DNA from: Rubellimicrobium arenae
GTDB lineage: Bacteria; Pseudomonadota; Alphaproteobacteria; Rhodobacterales; Rhodobacteraceae
Assembly: GCF_017916275.1 (NCBI RefSeq)
Contig: NZ_JAFMST010000006.1
Location: 270,921-334,920 of the forward strand
Direction: 5' to 3'
Length of the DNA: 64,000 nucleotides
In this document: piece by piece, positions 45,463 to 54,766 of the stretch
How the letters are laid out: each line of letters opens with the position of its first letter
Numbering within the stretch: position 1 is the first letter of the stretch
Notes under the pieces: generated by a model
Told to the model about the DNA's origin: nothing
Database searches by the model: none
Seen by the model: the letters and a program-made list of their open reading frames with translations, nothing else
Position numbers and translations under genes: made by a program

Positions 45463-46191
45463 TCAGGGGGCGGCATCCTCGGCCAGGAGCCCGACGATCG
45501 GCCCCATCCGGACCCCCCAGTCGTCGCGGCCGAGCGCGGGCGCATAAAGCCGCGAGATGCTGCCGTCGAAGTAGAGCGCGTCGGGCAGGCCCAGCCCGTC
45601 GCGGAAGAAGCGCGCGAACTCGTGGAAGGTCACGGGGCGCGAGGAGATGGCAAAGACCGCGCGGGCTCCGTCCCCGCTCGTCCCTACGCCGTTGCGGATG
45701 TAGCGGGAGTCCGAGTCGGGCAGGAAGCGGGGGTGAAGCTCGCCGTCGATGACCAGCATCGGGCCGGACTGGGTGGCCGACTCGCAGTCGCGCCCGCCCT
45801 TTTCATAGGCGAGGGTCTCGATGACGAAGGCGCCGTCGCGGCCGAGGCAGAGCAGACCGTTGGGCAGGAGGCCGAAGTTGCCGGGCCCGGCCTGAGTCAC
45901 CAGCGGGGACACCTCCCGGCCGTCCTGGCGGAACAGGCCCACGGGGCGGCGGTCCTCGTGGTACATGCCGGCGTTCATGGCAAAGGCCAAGGGGCCGTTC
46001 TCCTCCTCCACGGCCGCGAACGAACCATAAGGACGCCCGCTGCGGTCATCAAGGAAAAGGGACAGGCGCTCCTGCCGGGGGGCGACCTCGCAGATCGTGT
46101 AGGGCAGGCCCTCGAACTCCACGTCGCGGCAGCTCAGCGCCAGGGCTGGTGCGGCCAGCGCGACCCAGGCCAGAACGGCCGCGCGGATCAC
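45463..46191 (-). CDS. Phosphodiester glycosidase family protein (NAGPA-like), exported
   Basis: A 242-aa protein starting at GTG 46191, overlapping the rbfA stop. Signal peptide [20 protein letters not shown] precedes a PF09992-type domain. Characteristic stretches are LAFAMNAGMYHEDRRPVGLF, LCLGRDGAFVIETLAYEKG, TQSGPMLVIDGELHPRFLPDSDSRYIRNGVG and PDALYFDGSISRLYAPALG. NAGPA-type enzymes uncover phosphodiester-linked sugars; the bacterial substrate is unknown. It is downstream of rbfA and upstream of truB. Confidence 0.85.
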   Translation of the reverse strand: MIRAAVLAWVALAAPALALSCRDVEFEGLPYTICEVAPRQERLSLFLDDRSGRPYGSFAAVEEENGPLAFAMNAGMYHEDRRPVGLFRQDGREVSPLVTQAGPGNFGLLPNGLLCLGRDGAFVIETLAYEKGGRDCESATQSGPMLVIDGELHPRFLPDSDSRYIRNGVGTSGDGARAVFAISSRPVTFHEFARFFRDGLGLPDALYFDGSISRLYAPALGRDDWGVRMGPIVGLLAEDAAP

Positions 46192-46610
46192 TCGGGGGCG
46201 TCCTCGGGCGGGGCCTCCAGATCGCGCCGGATGCGTTCGTCCGCGAACATGCGCCGGGCGGCGTCGAGGCGGTCGAAGGTTTCGTCGATCTCGAAGCGGA
46301 GATCGGGCACGCTCTTGAGCGCCATGGAGCGGGCGATCTGATGCCGGATCTCGGGCTTGTTGCGCCGCAGGGCGGCCAGGATCGCCTCGCGGTTGCCGCC
46401 GCCCAGGGGAAGGACGTAGGCCGTGGCCTTCCTGAGGTCGGGCGAGGCCCGCACCTCGCCCACGGTGATGGACACGCCCTCGAGCTCGGGGTCGTGGAGG
46501 TCGCCCTGGGCCAGGATCTCGGACAGCGTGCGGCGGATGAGCTCGCCGACGCGGAGCTGGCGCTGGGACGGACCGGGGGGAGGGGAGGGGCTGCGGCTCA
46601 TGGGCGCCAT
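46188..46610 (-). CDS. rbfA: 30S ribosome-binding factor A
   Basis: A 140-aa KH-domain protein for late 30S maturation. [61 protein letters not shown] covers the conserved core; the KH end is [26 protein letters not shown]. The start may be 46610 or the in-frame ATG at 46601; neither has an obvious ribosome-binding site. Divergent from dapB; its usual neighbour truB is two genes downstream. Confidence 0.94.
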   Translation of the reverse strand: MAPMSRSPSPPPGPSQRQLRVGELIRRTLSEILAQGDLHDPELEGVSITVGEVRASPDLRKATAYVLPLGGGNREAILAALRRNKPEIRHQIARSMALKSVPDLRFEIDETFDRLDAARRMFADERIRRDLEAPPEDAPE

Positions 46611-46696
46611 GTAGGCGTCCCGCAGCGGAATGCCAAGCGTGCTGGCCTTGGGCCGGGGGCGGCGCTAGAGGGAGCCCGGGCCGAGGGAGGATCACG

Positions 46697-47512
46697 ATGC
46701 ACGGGTTGCCGGGACTGGTGGTGACGGGCGCTTCGGGGCGCATGGGGCAGACGCTCGTGCGGCTCATCGCGGCAAGTCCGGAGCGCGCGCGGCTCGTGGG
46801 GGCCGTGGAGCGTCCGGGCAGTCCCTGGATCGGCCGCGACGTGGGCGAGGCCATGGGCGGCGGTCCCCTGGGGGTCGTGGTGACGGACGATCCGCTCGAG
46901 GCCTTTGCGCGCGCGCAGGGGGTCATCGACTTCACGACGCCCGCTGCGACCGTGGAGTTCGCCGGCCTGGCCGCGCAGGCGCGGGCCGTGCACGTGATCG
47001 GGACCACGGGGCTCGAGGCGGAGCACCTGGCCCGGATCGGCGCCGCGGCGCGCCATGCGCCGATCATCCGGGCGGGCAACATGAGCCTGGGGGTGAACCT
47101 GCTGACCGCGCTGAGCCGCAAGGTCGCGGAAGCCTTGGACGAGGACTGGGACATCGAGATCGTCGAGGCGCATCACCGCATGAAGGTGGATGCGCCGTCC
47201 GGCACCGCGCTCATGCTGGGCGAGGCCGCCGCCGCGGGGCGGGGCGTCGCGCTGGACGAGGTGTCGGACCGGGGCCGGGACGGCATCACCGGGGCCAGGG
47301 CCAGGGGCCGGATCGGTTTTGCGAGCGTCCGGGGCGGCGACATCGTGGGCGAGCACGACGTCATCTTCGCGACCGAGGGCGAGCGGGTCATCCTGCGGCA
47401 CATCGCCACCGACCGCGGGATCTTCGCGCGCGGGGCCCTGCGCGCCGCGATCTGGGGGCAGGACAGGGCGCCGGGCGAATATTCGATGATGGACGTGCTG
47501 GGCCTCGCCTGA
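46697..47512 (+). CDS. dapB: 4-hydroxy-tetrahydrodipicolinate reductase
   Basis: A 271-aa NAD(P)H-dependent enzyme of lysine and diaminopimelate synthesis. The nucleotide-binding start is [17 protein letters not shown]. The catalytic/substrate loop is [19 protein letters not shown], matching HHxxKxDAPSGTA. Then [28 protein letters not shown]. Stand-alone with GGGAGG ribosome-binding site. The rbfA-dapB divergent pair is common in Rhodobacterales. Confidence 0.97.
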   Translation: MHGLPGLVVTGASGRMGQTLVRLIAASPERARLVGAVERPGSPWIGRDVGEAMGGGPLGVVVTDDPLEAFARAQGVIDFTTPAATVEFAGLAAQARAVHVIGTTGLEAEHLARIGAAARHAPIIRAGNMSLGVNLLTALSRKVAEALDEDWDIEIVEAHHRMKVDAPSGTALMLGEAAAAGRGVALDEVSDRGRDGITGARARGRIGFASVRGGDIVGEHDVIFATEGERVILRHIATDRGIFARGALRAAIWGQDRAPGEYSMMDVLGLA

Positions 47513-47530
47513 GGGGCCGCCGAACGCCGC

Positions 47531-47704
47531 TCAGAAGTCGATGGCGCGGCCCTTCAGCTCGTAGTCGCCGTAGCGCACGGGCTCGGGGCCTTCGCGACCG
47601 CCCTGCTCGGGCGGGAGGGCCAGCGGCTTGGACGCCTTGCGGCGCGCCTCGGCCTCGGCGAGGGCGCGTTGCGCTTCGGGCGGAAGCGGGGTTGGATCGG
47701 ACAT
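47531..47704 (-). CDS. DUF1674 family protein (succinate dehydrogenase assembly factor 4-like)
   Basis: A 57-aa protein, start ATG at 47704. The C-terminal signature GGREGPEPVRYGDYELKGRAIDF is that of DUF1674/SDHAF4-type proteins, whose mitochondrial members help flavinylated succinate dehydrogenase assembly. The N-terminal half is helical and charged (PPEAQRALAEAEARRKASKPLALP). Divergent from rsmB by 85 bp and convergent with dapB. Confidence 0.85.
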   Translation of the reverse strand: MSDPTPLPPEAQRALAEAEARRKASKPLALPPEQGGREGPEPVRYGDYELKGRAIDF

Positions 47705-47789
47705 CGGGATCACCTTGCGCAGGCCGCGCCTTGCGGGCGCGGAACCCCGGTCATATAGGGCGCCCCGTCGCAAGGGGGCAAGGAAGGCG

Positions 47790-49097
47790 ATGGCGCGAGA
47801 ACCTAGACGCCCCGTGGAGGATTCGGCGGAGGACCGGGCAGGGCTTGGCCCGCGCCGGGCTGCGCTCAAGCTCCTCAACGCCGTGACCGGCGAGGAGATG
47901 CTCCTTTCCGATCCCCGCGCCGCCGCCATGGTCGCCAGCCTGCCGCCGGACGGGCGGGCTCGGGCGCAGCGGCTCGCGGTCGAGACGCTCCGGAACCTGT
48001 CGCGGTCGGACGCCTGGCTCGCGCCCCGCCTCCGCAAGGCCCCGCCTCTCGCGGTGCGGAACGCCCTGCGGCTCGGGGCCATGGAGATCGGGCAGGGCGC
48101 GGCGGGGCATGGCGTCGTGAACGCGGTCGTGGCCCTCGTGGCCGAAGGCAAGCGGACCGAGGGCTTCCGGAGCCTCGCCAACGCGGTCCTGCGCAGCCTG
48201 GCGGCCGAAGGGCCCGAGGGCTGGGCGGCCCTCCCTCCGCCGGTGCTGCCCGACTGGATCCGCGCGCCGCTGGTCGAGGCCTGGGGCGAGGGCACCGTCC
48301 AGGCCATGGAAGCCGCTCATCTGGCCGGGGCTCTTTTGGACCTGAGCCCCAGGGGGGACCCGGCGGCGTTGGCCCTGGCCCTGGGCGCGCGCCTGCTTCC
48401 GACCGAAAGCGTGCGTCTGGAGACCGGGGCGCAGGTGACGGCCCTCCCGGGCTACCAGGAGGGCACCTTCTGGGTGCAGGACGCCGCCGCGGCGCTCCCG
48501 GCGCGGGTGCTCGCCCCGGTGCGCGGGGAACGGGTGCTCGACCTTTGCGCGGCGCCGGGGGGCAAGACCCTCCAGATGGCGGCCCTGGGCGCGGAGGTCA
48601 CGTCGGTCGACCTTTCGGCCCCGCGGCTGGACCGGTTGCGCGACAACCTCGTGCGCACCGGGCTGCAGGCCCGGGTCGTGCGGGCCGACGTCCTGGAGTT
48701 CCACGAGGATGGCTGGGACGCGATCCTGCTCGACGCCCCCTGTTCCGCGACTGGCACGATCCGGCGCCACCCCGACCTGCCGCAAGCGCGCAACGGCGCG
48801 GAGATCGGAGCCCTCATCGATCTCCAGGCCCGGATGATCGACCATGCGGTCGGGCTGCTCAGGCCCGGCGGCCGGCTCGTCTTCTCGACCTGCTCGCTGC
48901 TGCCGGATGAAGGGGAGGTCCAGGCCGCCGCCGCCTTGGAACGGCACCCGGGCCTCGTGGTCGAGCGGCCCGAGGCGCCCGGGATCGAGCCCGAGTGGCG
49001 GACCGAGTTCGGGCTGCGCCTCCGGCCGGACCACTGGGCCGGGCAGGGGGGCCTCGATGGGTTCTTCATCGCCCGGTTCCGCAAGCCCCTGGCGTGA
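47790..49097 (+). CDS. rsmB: 16S rRNA (cytosine-967-C5)-methyltransferase RsmB
   Basis: A 435-aa enzyme with an N-terminal NusB-like RNA-binding domain (about residues 20-150; NALRLGAMEIGQGAAGHGVVNAVV) and a C-terminal SAM methyltransferase. GTFWVQDAAAALPARVL and VLDLCAAPGGKTLQMAALGA bind SAM. The two catalytic cysteines are in DAPCSATGTIRRHPDL and FSTCSLLPDEGE. The start ATG at 47790 has AGGAAGG directly upstream; an earlier in-frame ATG at 47628 overlaps the divergent gene. Confidence 0.94.
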   Translation: MAREPRRPVEDSAEDRAGLGPRRAALKLLNAVTGEEMLLSDPRAAAMVASLPPDGRARAQRLAVETLRNLSRSDAWLAPRLRKAPPLAVRNALRLGAMEIGQGAAGHGVVNAVVALVAEGKRTEGFRSLANAVLRSLAAEGPEGWAALPPPVLPDWIRAPLVEAWGEGTVQAMEAAHLAGALLDLSPRGDPAALALALGARLLPTESVRLETGAQVTALPGYQEGTFWVQDAAAALPARVLAPVRGERVLDLCAAPGGKTLQMAALGAEVTSVDLSAPRLDRLRDNLVRTGLQARVVRADVLEFHEDGWDAILLDAPCSATGTIRRHPDLPQARNGAEIGALIDLQARMIDHAVGLLRPGGRLVFSTCSLLPDEGEVQAAAALERHPGLVVERPEAPGIEPEWRTEFGLRLRPDHWAGQGGLDGFFIARFRKPLA

Positions 49098-49136
49098 CCC
49101 GGGCGCGACGCCCATCCACCTGATGAATCCGCCCGG

Positions 49137-50939
49137 ATGACAACGGCCCGGCGCCCGTCCTACTGTTCCCCACGTCTTCAAAGGGATCAGGGTTTGCGCC
49201 GAGCGACGGGATGGGGGGCACGGGCCCGCAGGCTGGGCGACCGGATCCAGGCCCGTCTCGCCGCCCGGGTCCGCTCGCCGGGACCCCTCGCCTGGCCCGA
49301 GCCGCGGGTCGCCGGCGACCCGGGGCGGGGGCGACAGTTGCTGCGCGGACGTCTTCGGGCCGGCCAGGCCGTCGTGTCGGTGCAGGATCGCTCGATCTGG
49401 GATCTGGCCGAGCCGGAGGCCGCGCGGCTGCACGGCTTCGGCTGGCTCGACGATCTGGCGGCGCAGGGAACGGCCTCGGCCCGCCTGCTGGCGCAGGCCT
49501 GGACGCGGGACTGGATCGACCGTGAGGCCAAGGGGACGGGGCCGGGCTGGACGGCCGAGCTGGCCGCCGACCGCCTGATCCGCTGCCTGGGCCATTCGCG
49601 GTTCCTGCTGCATCCGCCCGGGGTGGGGGAGGACCGGCTCGCGCGGGTCGTGGCCGTCCATGCGGCCTTCCTGGAGCGGCGCCTGCGGGCCGCGCCAGCC
49701 GGTCGCCCCCGCGTGGCCGTCCTGACCTCGCTCATCCTGGCCGGGCTGACCCTGCCGGAGGGGCGATCGCTCGCGCTGCGGGCGGGGCGGAGGCTCGCGG
49801 AGGAGGCGGGCCGCGCCATCGACCCTCAGGGCGCGATCGCCAGCCGCAATCCCGAGGAACTCCTGGACATCGCGGATCTGCTGGTCACGGCCAATCGCGC
49901 CTTGACGGGCGCCGATCTCGTGCCCGATCCGGCCATCGGAGCGGCCATGGCCCGGGCGGCCCCCACGCTGCGGGCGTTGCGGCACGCCGACGGGGGATTA
50001 GCCCGGTTTCACGGCGGCTGCCGAGGAGCCGAAGGGCGGCTCGACCAGGTGCTGGCGGCGGCGGGGCGGGCCTCTGCGGCGATCCTGCGGGGGCGGGTGA
50101 CGCTTTGGATGGGGTACGCCCGGCTCGCGGCGGGCCGGACCACCGTCATCGTCGATGCAGCCGCGCCACCCACCGGCCCGGCCTCGATGACCGCCCATGC
50201 CTCGACGCTGGCGTTCGAGCTGACCTCGGGGCGCAGGCCGCTCGTGGTCAGCATCGGGTCGGGGCGCATCTTCGGCGCGCGCTGGCGGCAGGCCGGGCGC
50301 GCGACGCCCAGCCATTCCACCCTGGCGCTCGACACCGTCTCGAGCTCGCGGCTCGGCCATCCGGTTCCGGGAGAGGACGGGCCGCGCCTGGCCGAGGTTC
50401 CCGCGCGCGTCCTGGCCGAGGCCGGTCCGCCGGGCGAGGGGCAGCGGATCGAACTGGCCCATGACGGCTGGCGGGCCAGCCATGGTCTGACCCACGCGCG
50501 CATCCTGGAGCTGTCCGGGGACGGGCGATGCCTTTGGGGCGAGGACATGTTGACCACCCTGACGGCGGCGGACCGGGCGGTCTTCGACTCGGCGCTGGAT
50601 GCGGCGGATCGGCTGGGCGTGCCCTTTGCGGTGCGCTTCCACCTGCATCCGGACGCCGAGGCCGATGCGGCCGCCGACGGATCGGTGACGATCACCCTCC
50701 CGAGCGGGGAGGAATGGGTGTTCAGCGGCGCGGACGAGGGCATGGTGGCCCTTGAGCCGTCGATCTATCTGGAGGAAGGACGGCTGACGCCGCGCTCCGC
50801 CCAGCAGATCGTGCTCTCGGGGCGCGCCCTGCAGCCCACGACACGGCTGCGCTGGACTCTGGCCAAGGGAAGCGGCACACCCGAGGGCCTGCGCGACCTG
50901 AACCCCCGGGCGGACTGGGACGAGGAGGACGAAGAATGA
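49137..50939 (+). CDS. Heparinase II/III-like protein
   Basis: A 600-aa protein. The N-terminal two thirds is an alpha/alpha-toroid with repeated helical hairpins ([43 protein letters not shown]). The C-terminal part is a beta-sandwich of the heparinase II/III type: [62 protein letters not shown] and [14 protein letters not shown]. No clear signal peptide. These proteins in Rhodobacterales are usually beside rsmB and purH. A lyase for an acidic surface polysaccharide is possible. Stop overlaps the purH start. Confidence 0.87.
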   Translation: MTTARRPSYCSPRLQRDQGLRRATGWGARARRLGDRIQARLAARVRSPGPLAWPEPRVAGDPGRGRQLLRGRLRAGQAVVSVQDRSIWDLAEPEAARLHGFGWLDDLAAQGTASARLLAQAWTRDWIDREAKGTGPGWTAELAADRLIRCLGHSRFLLHPPGVGEDRLARVVAVHAAFLERRLRAAPAGRPRVAVLTSLILAGLTLPEGRSLALRAGRRLAEEAGRAIDPQGAIASRNPEELLDIADLLVTANRALTGADLVPDPAIGAAMARAAPTLRALRHADGGLARFHGGCRGAEGRLDQVLAAAGRASAAILRGRVTLWMGYARLAAGRTTVIVDAAAPPTGPASMTAHASTLAFELTSGRRPLVVSIGSGRIFGARWRQAGRATPSHSTLALDTVSSSRLGHPVPGEDGPRLAEVPARVLAEAGPPGEGQRIELAHDGWRASHGLTHARILELSGDGRCLWGEDMLTTLTAADRAVFDSALDAADRLGVPFAVRFHLHPDAEADAAADGSVTITLPSGEEWVFSGADEGMVALEPSIYLEEGRLTPRSAQQIVLSGRALQPTTRLRWTLAKGSGTPEGLRDLNPRADWDEEDEE

Positions 50940-52498
50940 CCCAAGACCTGCGACCCATCCGCCGCGCCCTGCTGTCCGTCTCGGACAAGGCCGGGCTGCT
51001 CGATCTGGCGCGCGGGCTGGCTGCCCAGGGCGTCGCGCTGGTCTCGACCGGCAACTCGGCCGGGCTCCTGCGCGAGGCCGGCTTGGCCGTGACCGAGGTC
51101 GCCGAGGTCACCGGCAGCCCCGAGATGCTGGGCGGGCGGGTCAAGACCCTGCACCCCCGCATCCATGGCGGCATCCTGGGCAAGCGCGGCGACCCCGAGC
51201 ACGCCGCCCAGATGGAGGAGCACGGGATCGAGCCCATCGACCTCGTGGTGGTGAACCTTTATCCCTTCGAGGCGACGGTCGCGCGTGGCGCGTCCTTCGA
51301 GGAGACGGTGGAGCAGATCGACGTGGGCGGGCCCGCGATGATCCGCGCCGCCGCCAAGAACCACGCCGACGTCGCGGTGCTGACCGACCCGGCCGACTAC
51401 CCGGCGCTGCTGGGGGAACTGGCCGCGAACGGGGGCACCACCGGGGCGTTCCGGCGGGCCTTGGCGCAGAAGGCCTTCGCGCGCACGGCGGAATACGACT
51501 CGGCGATCGCGGCCTGGATGTCCAAGGGCGAGGCCGCGCCGGCGTTCCGGGCGTTCACCGGGCGGCTGGTTCAGACGCTCCGCTACGGAGAGAACCCGCA
51601 CCAGACGGCCGCCTTCTATCGCGGCGGCGAGGCGCGGCCCGGCGTGGCGACGGCGGTCCAGGTGCAGGGCAAGGAGCTGTCCTACAACAACATCGCCGAC
51701 ACCGACGCGGCCTACGAGATCGCGGCCGAGTTCCCCGCCGACGAGGGCGCGGCCTGCGTCATCGTCAAGCACGCCAACCCCTGCGGCGTCGGCACGGCCG
51801 GGTCCCTGGCCGAGGCCTATGCCAAGGCTCTGGCCTGCGATCCGGTAAGCGCCTTCGGCGGCATCGTCGCCCTGAACCGCCCGCTGGACGCCGAGGCCGC
51901 CGAGGCCATCGCCAAGGTCTTCACCGAGGTGGTGATCGCGCCCGGGGCCGACGATGCGGCGCGGGAGGCGCTGGGGCGCAAGGGGAACCTGCGGCTGCTG
52001 CTGGCGGACGGGCTGCCCGAGGCGACTGCGCCGGGCCTCATGTGGAAGCAGGTCGCGGGCGGGTTCCTGGTGCAGGACCGCGACGCGGGCGTGCTCGACA
52101 TGGGGCGGCTGCGCGTCGTGACGCGGCGCGCGCCCACCAAGGAGGAGATGCGCGACCTGCTCTTTGCCTGGCGCGTCGCCAAGCACGTGAAGTCGAACGC
52201 CATCGTCCTTGCCAAGGGCGGGGCGACGGTCGGGATCGGCGCGGGGCAGATGAGCCGGGTCGATTCGGTCCGCATCGCCGCCCGCAAGATGGCCGAGATG
52301 GCGGCGCCGCCGCAGGGCCCGGTCGTGGCCTCGGACGCGTTCTTCCCCTTCGCCGACGGGCTTCTGGCCGCGGCCGAGGCCGGAGCCACGGCGGCGATCC
52401 AGCCCGGCGGGTCGATGCGCGACGCCGAGGTGATCGCGGCGGCGGACGAGGCGGGCCTCGCGATGGTGTTCACCGACATGCGCCATTTCCGGCACTGA
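50936..52498 (+). CDS. purH: Bifunctional AICAR transformylase/IMP cyclohydrolase
   Basis: A 520-aa enzyme catalysing the last two steps of IMP synthesis. The N-terminal MGS-like cyclohydrolase domain has [39 protein letters not shown] and [13 protein letters not shown]. The transformylase half has [60 protein letters not shown] and [10 protein letters not shown]. Translationally coupled to the heparinase-like gene and 1 nt before lspA. Confidence 0.97.
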   Translation: MTQDLRPIRRALLSVSDKAGLLDLARGLAAQGVALVSTGNSAGLLREAGLAVTEVAEVTGSPEMLGGRVKTLHPRIHGGILGKRGDPEHAAQMEEHGIEPIDLVVVNLYPFEATVARGASFEETVEQIDVGGPAMIRAAAKNHADVAVLTDPADYPALLGELAANGGTTGAFRRALAQKAFARTAEYDSAIAAWMSKGEAAPAFRAFTGRLVQTLRYGENPHQTAAFYRGGEARPGVATAVQVQGKELSYNNIADTDAAYEIAAEFPADEGAACVIVKHANPCGVGTAGSLAEAYAKALACDPVSAFGGIVALNRPLDAEAAEAIAKVFTEVVIAPGADDAAREALGRKGNLRLLLADGLPEATAPGLMWKQVAGGFLVQDRDAGVLDMGRLRVVTRRAPTKEEMRDLLFAWRVAKHVKSNAIVLAKGGATVGIGAGQMSRVDSVRIAARKMAEMAAPPQGPVVASDAFFPFADGLLAAAEAGATAAIQPGGSMRDAEVIAAADEAGLAMVFTDMRHFRH

Positions 52499-52499
52499 C

Positions 52500-53021
52500 A
52501 TGCCCCGCCTGCGCCAGCCGCCTCCAACGCGCCTGATGGCCTGGACGGCCTTCTGGATCTTCATCCTCGACCAGGCCACGAAATGGTTCGTGGTCCATTG
52601 GCTCGACCTCCGGACCCGTCTGGAGATCGACGTCCTTCCGCCGCTCGTCAACTTCCGCATGGCCTGGAACCGGGGCGTGAACTTCGGGCTCCTGGCGGAC
52701 ATCGACATGCGCTGGGTGCTGGTCGCCCTGGCGATCGCGATCTCGGGATTCGTCGTGGTCTGGATCCTGCGCGAAGGCGGGGGACGGCTCGTCCACGCTG
52801 CGGCCGGCCTGCTGATCGGGGGGGCGCTCGGGAACGTCGTGGACCGCGTGCTCTACGGCGCCGTGGCGGACTTCCTGAACATGAGCTGCTGCGGCATCGA
52901 GAACCCTTACGCGTTCAACGTGGCCGACATCGCCGTCTTCGCCGGAGCGGCGGGGCTTGTGCTGTTCGCCGGGCGGGGAAAGAAGAAGCCGCAGCGGCCG
53001 AAGCCCGCAAAGACGGGGTGA
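52500..53021 (+). CDS. lspA: Lipoprotein signal peptidase
   Basis: A 173-aa inner-membrane aspartyl peptidase with four helices that cleaves prolipoproteins before the lipidated Cys. The family boxes are DQATKWFVV, VNFRMAWNRGVNFGLL, GALGNVVDRVLYGAVADFLNM (catalytic Asp in NVVDR) and YAFNVADIAVFAGA (catalytic Asp in FNVAD). It starts 1 nt after purH and is followed by a lipoprotein gene, one of its likely substrates. Confidence 0.96.
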   Translation: MPRLRQPPPTRLMAWTAFWIFILDQATKWFVVHWLDLRTRLEIDVLPPLVNFRMAWNRGVNFGLLADIDMRWVLVALAIAISGFVVVWILREGGGRLVHAAAGLLIGGALGNVVDRVLYGAVADFLNMSCCGIENPYAFNVADIAVFAGAAGLVLFAGRGKKKPQRPKPAKTG

Positions 53022-53052
53022 CGCCTGGAAATGGCTGCGCTATGAGGGCTGC

Positions 53053-53262
53053 ATGACCGCGTCAACTCGCCTTCGCCGGGCGGCCTGGGCCGCACTGATC
53101 TTCCTCAGCGCCTGCGGTGGCGTGCAGGGCGACTGGCGTGCCACCTTCGGCAAGGCCACGCCCAATCCGGTCATTCTGGCCCCGGCGCTGCCCCTGGTGA
53201 CGCCCGCCACGCTGGACCTTCCCGCACCGGGCGGCGTCAACCGGGCGACCCCGGGCCGCTAG
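53053..53262 (+). CDS. Small lipoprotein, short BamF/DUF3035-like
   Basis: A 69-aa protein starting MTASTRLRRAAWAALIFLSACGGVQG, a signal peptide with lipobox LSAC. The rest, TPNPVILAPALPLVTPATLDLPAPGGVNRATPGR, matches the Pro-rich pattern of the DUF3035 lipoprotein (BamF of Rhodobacterales: PD-F-V-P--PL--P-----LP-PTPGG-NRT). Gene order lspA - this - M16 - M16 is the standard DUF3035 position. The usual protein is around twice this length, so this copy looks shortened at its C terminus. Function in outer-membrane protein assembly is inferred. Confidence 0.65.
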   Translation: MTASTRLRRAAWAALIFLSACGGVQGDWRATFGKATPNPVILAPALPLVTPATLDLPAPGGVNRATPGR

Positions 53263-53362
53263 GCCGCCTCGCGCCTCATCACGTCAGCGTAGCCCCGGCT
53301 TGCGGGTCGCCTATGTTCGGTGGACTGTGCCCCAACTGTCCGCTGTCCGGAGGAATTCGCCC

Positions 53363-54766
53363 GTGACCCGCCTGCCCGCCCTGATGCTGGGCCTGATTGC
53401 CGCCTCTCCCGCCCTGGCGCAGGAGGTGACCACCGCCACGCTAGACAACGGCATGGAGGTGGTGGTGATCGAGGACCACCGCGCGCCGGTCGCGGTCCAC
53501 ATGGTCTGGTACAGGACCGGCTCCGCCGACGAGCCCCCCGGCGTCTCGGGGGCCGCGCACTTCCTCGAGCACCTGATGTTCAAGGCCACGGATGACATGG
53601 CCGCCGGGGAGTTCAGCCGCACGGTGGCCGAGAACGGGGGCACTGACAACGCCTTCACCAGCTTCGACTACACCGCTTACTACCAGCGGGTCGCGGCCGA
53701 CCGCCTCGCCCTCATGATGACCATGGAGGCGGATCGCATGAACGACCTCCAGCTCACCGACGAGGACATCGCCACCGAACGGCAGGTGATCCTGGAGGAA
53801 CGCAGCACCCGCGTGGACAGCAACCCCGGCGCCATCGCGCAGGAGCAGATGCGGGCCGCGCTGTTCCTGAACTCGCGTTACGGCACGCCGGTCATCGGCT
53901 GGCGGCAGGAGATGGAGGCGCTGGACCAGGGGCCCGTGCGCGCCTTCTATGACCTCTATTATTCGCCGAACAACGCGATCCTGGTCGTCGCGGGGGACGT
54001 GGACCCGCAGGACGTCATCGCCATGGCCAAGGATCACTACGGCGTGCTTCCGGCCGAGCCCGGCCTGCCCGAACGGTTCCGTGCGCAGGAGCCGCCGCAA
54101 CTGGCCCAGCGCCACATGACCTACGAGGACCCGCGCGTGTCGCAGCCCTATGCGGCCCGCACCTACATCGCCCCCGCGCGCAAGGCCGGCGACCAGAAGG
54201 AGGCCGCCGCCCTGACCTACTTGGCCGAGATCCTGGGCGGGTCGTCCTTCACCTCGGTCCTGGCCGAGAAGCTGACCTTCGAATCGCAGGTCGCGCTCTT
54301 TTCGGGCGCGGGCTACGACGGCACCGCCCTGGACGACGGCACTTTCAGCCTGACCGTCGCGCCGCAGCCGGGCGTGACGCTGGAAGAGGCCGAAGCCGCC
54401 ATGGACGGGGCCCTGGCCGAGTTCCTGCAGGACGGCGTCGACGCGGCGCAGCTCGAGCGGATCCGCACGCAGCTCAAGGCCTCCGAGATCTACGCCCGCG
54501 ACAACGTGGAAGGGCTGGCCAACCGCTACGGCGCGGGGCTCGCCTCGGGGCTCACGGTCGATGACATCACCTCCTGGCCCGAGGTGCTTCAGCAGGTCAC
54601 GGCCGAGGACATCATGGCCGCGGCGCGCGATGTGCTCGATCCGCGATCCTCGGTCACGCTTTACGTGACCGCTCCCGCCTCCGGAGGGTCGCAGCCCGCC
54701 CCGGCCGCCGCGGAGCCCGCCCCCGCCTCTCCCGAGGACGTTCCTGCCGAGGAAGCCCAACAATGA
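53363..54766 (+). CDS. M16-family zinc peptidase (catalytic subunit), exported
   Basis: A 467-aa pitrilysin-family protease. GTG start at 53363 (VTRLPALMLGLIAASPALAQ) has GGAGG 9 nt upstream and gives a signal peptide. The inverted zinc motif HxxEH is present as HFLEH in GVSGAAHFLEHLMFKAT, with the downstream ligand Glu in a region around LALMMTMEADRM. The end is a Pro/Ala-rich tail. The next gene overlaps by ATGA and encodes the non-catalytic partner. Confidence 0.93.
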   Translation: MTRLPALMLGLIAASPALAQEVTTATLDNGMEVVVIEDHRAPVAVHMVWYRTGSADEPPGVSGAAHFLEHLMFKATDDMAAGEFSRTVAENGGTDNAFTSFDYTAYYQRVAADRLALMMTMEADRMNDLQLTDEDIATERQVILEERSTRVDSNPGAIAQEQMRAALFLNSRYGTPVIGWRQEMEALDQGPVRAFYDLYYSPNNAILVVAGDVDPQDVIAMAKDHYGVLPAEPGLPERFRAQEPPQLAQRHMTYEDPRVSQPYAARTYIAPARKAGDQKEAAALTYLAEILGGSSFTSVLAEKLTFESQVALFSGAGYDGTALDDGTFSLTVAPQPGVTLEEAEAAMDGALAEFLQDGVDAAQLERIRTQLKASEIYARDNVEGLANRYGAGLASGLTVDDITSWPEVLQQVTAEDIMAAARDVLDPRSSVTLYVTAPASGGSQPAPAAAEPAPASPEDVPAEEAQQ

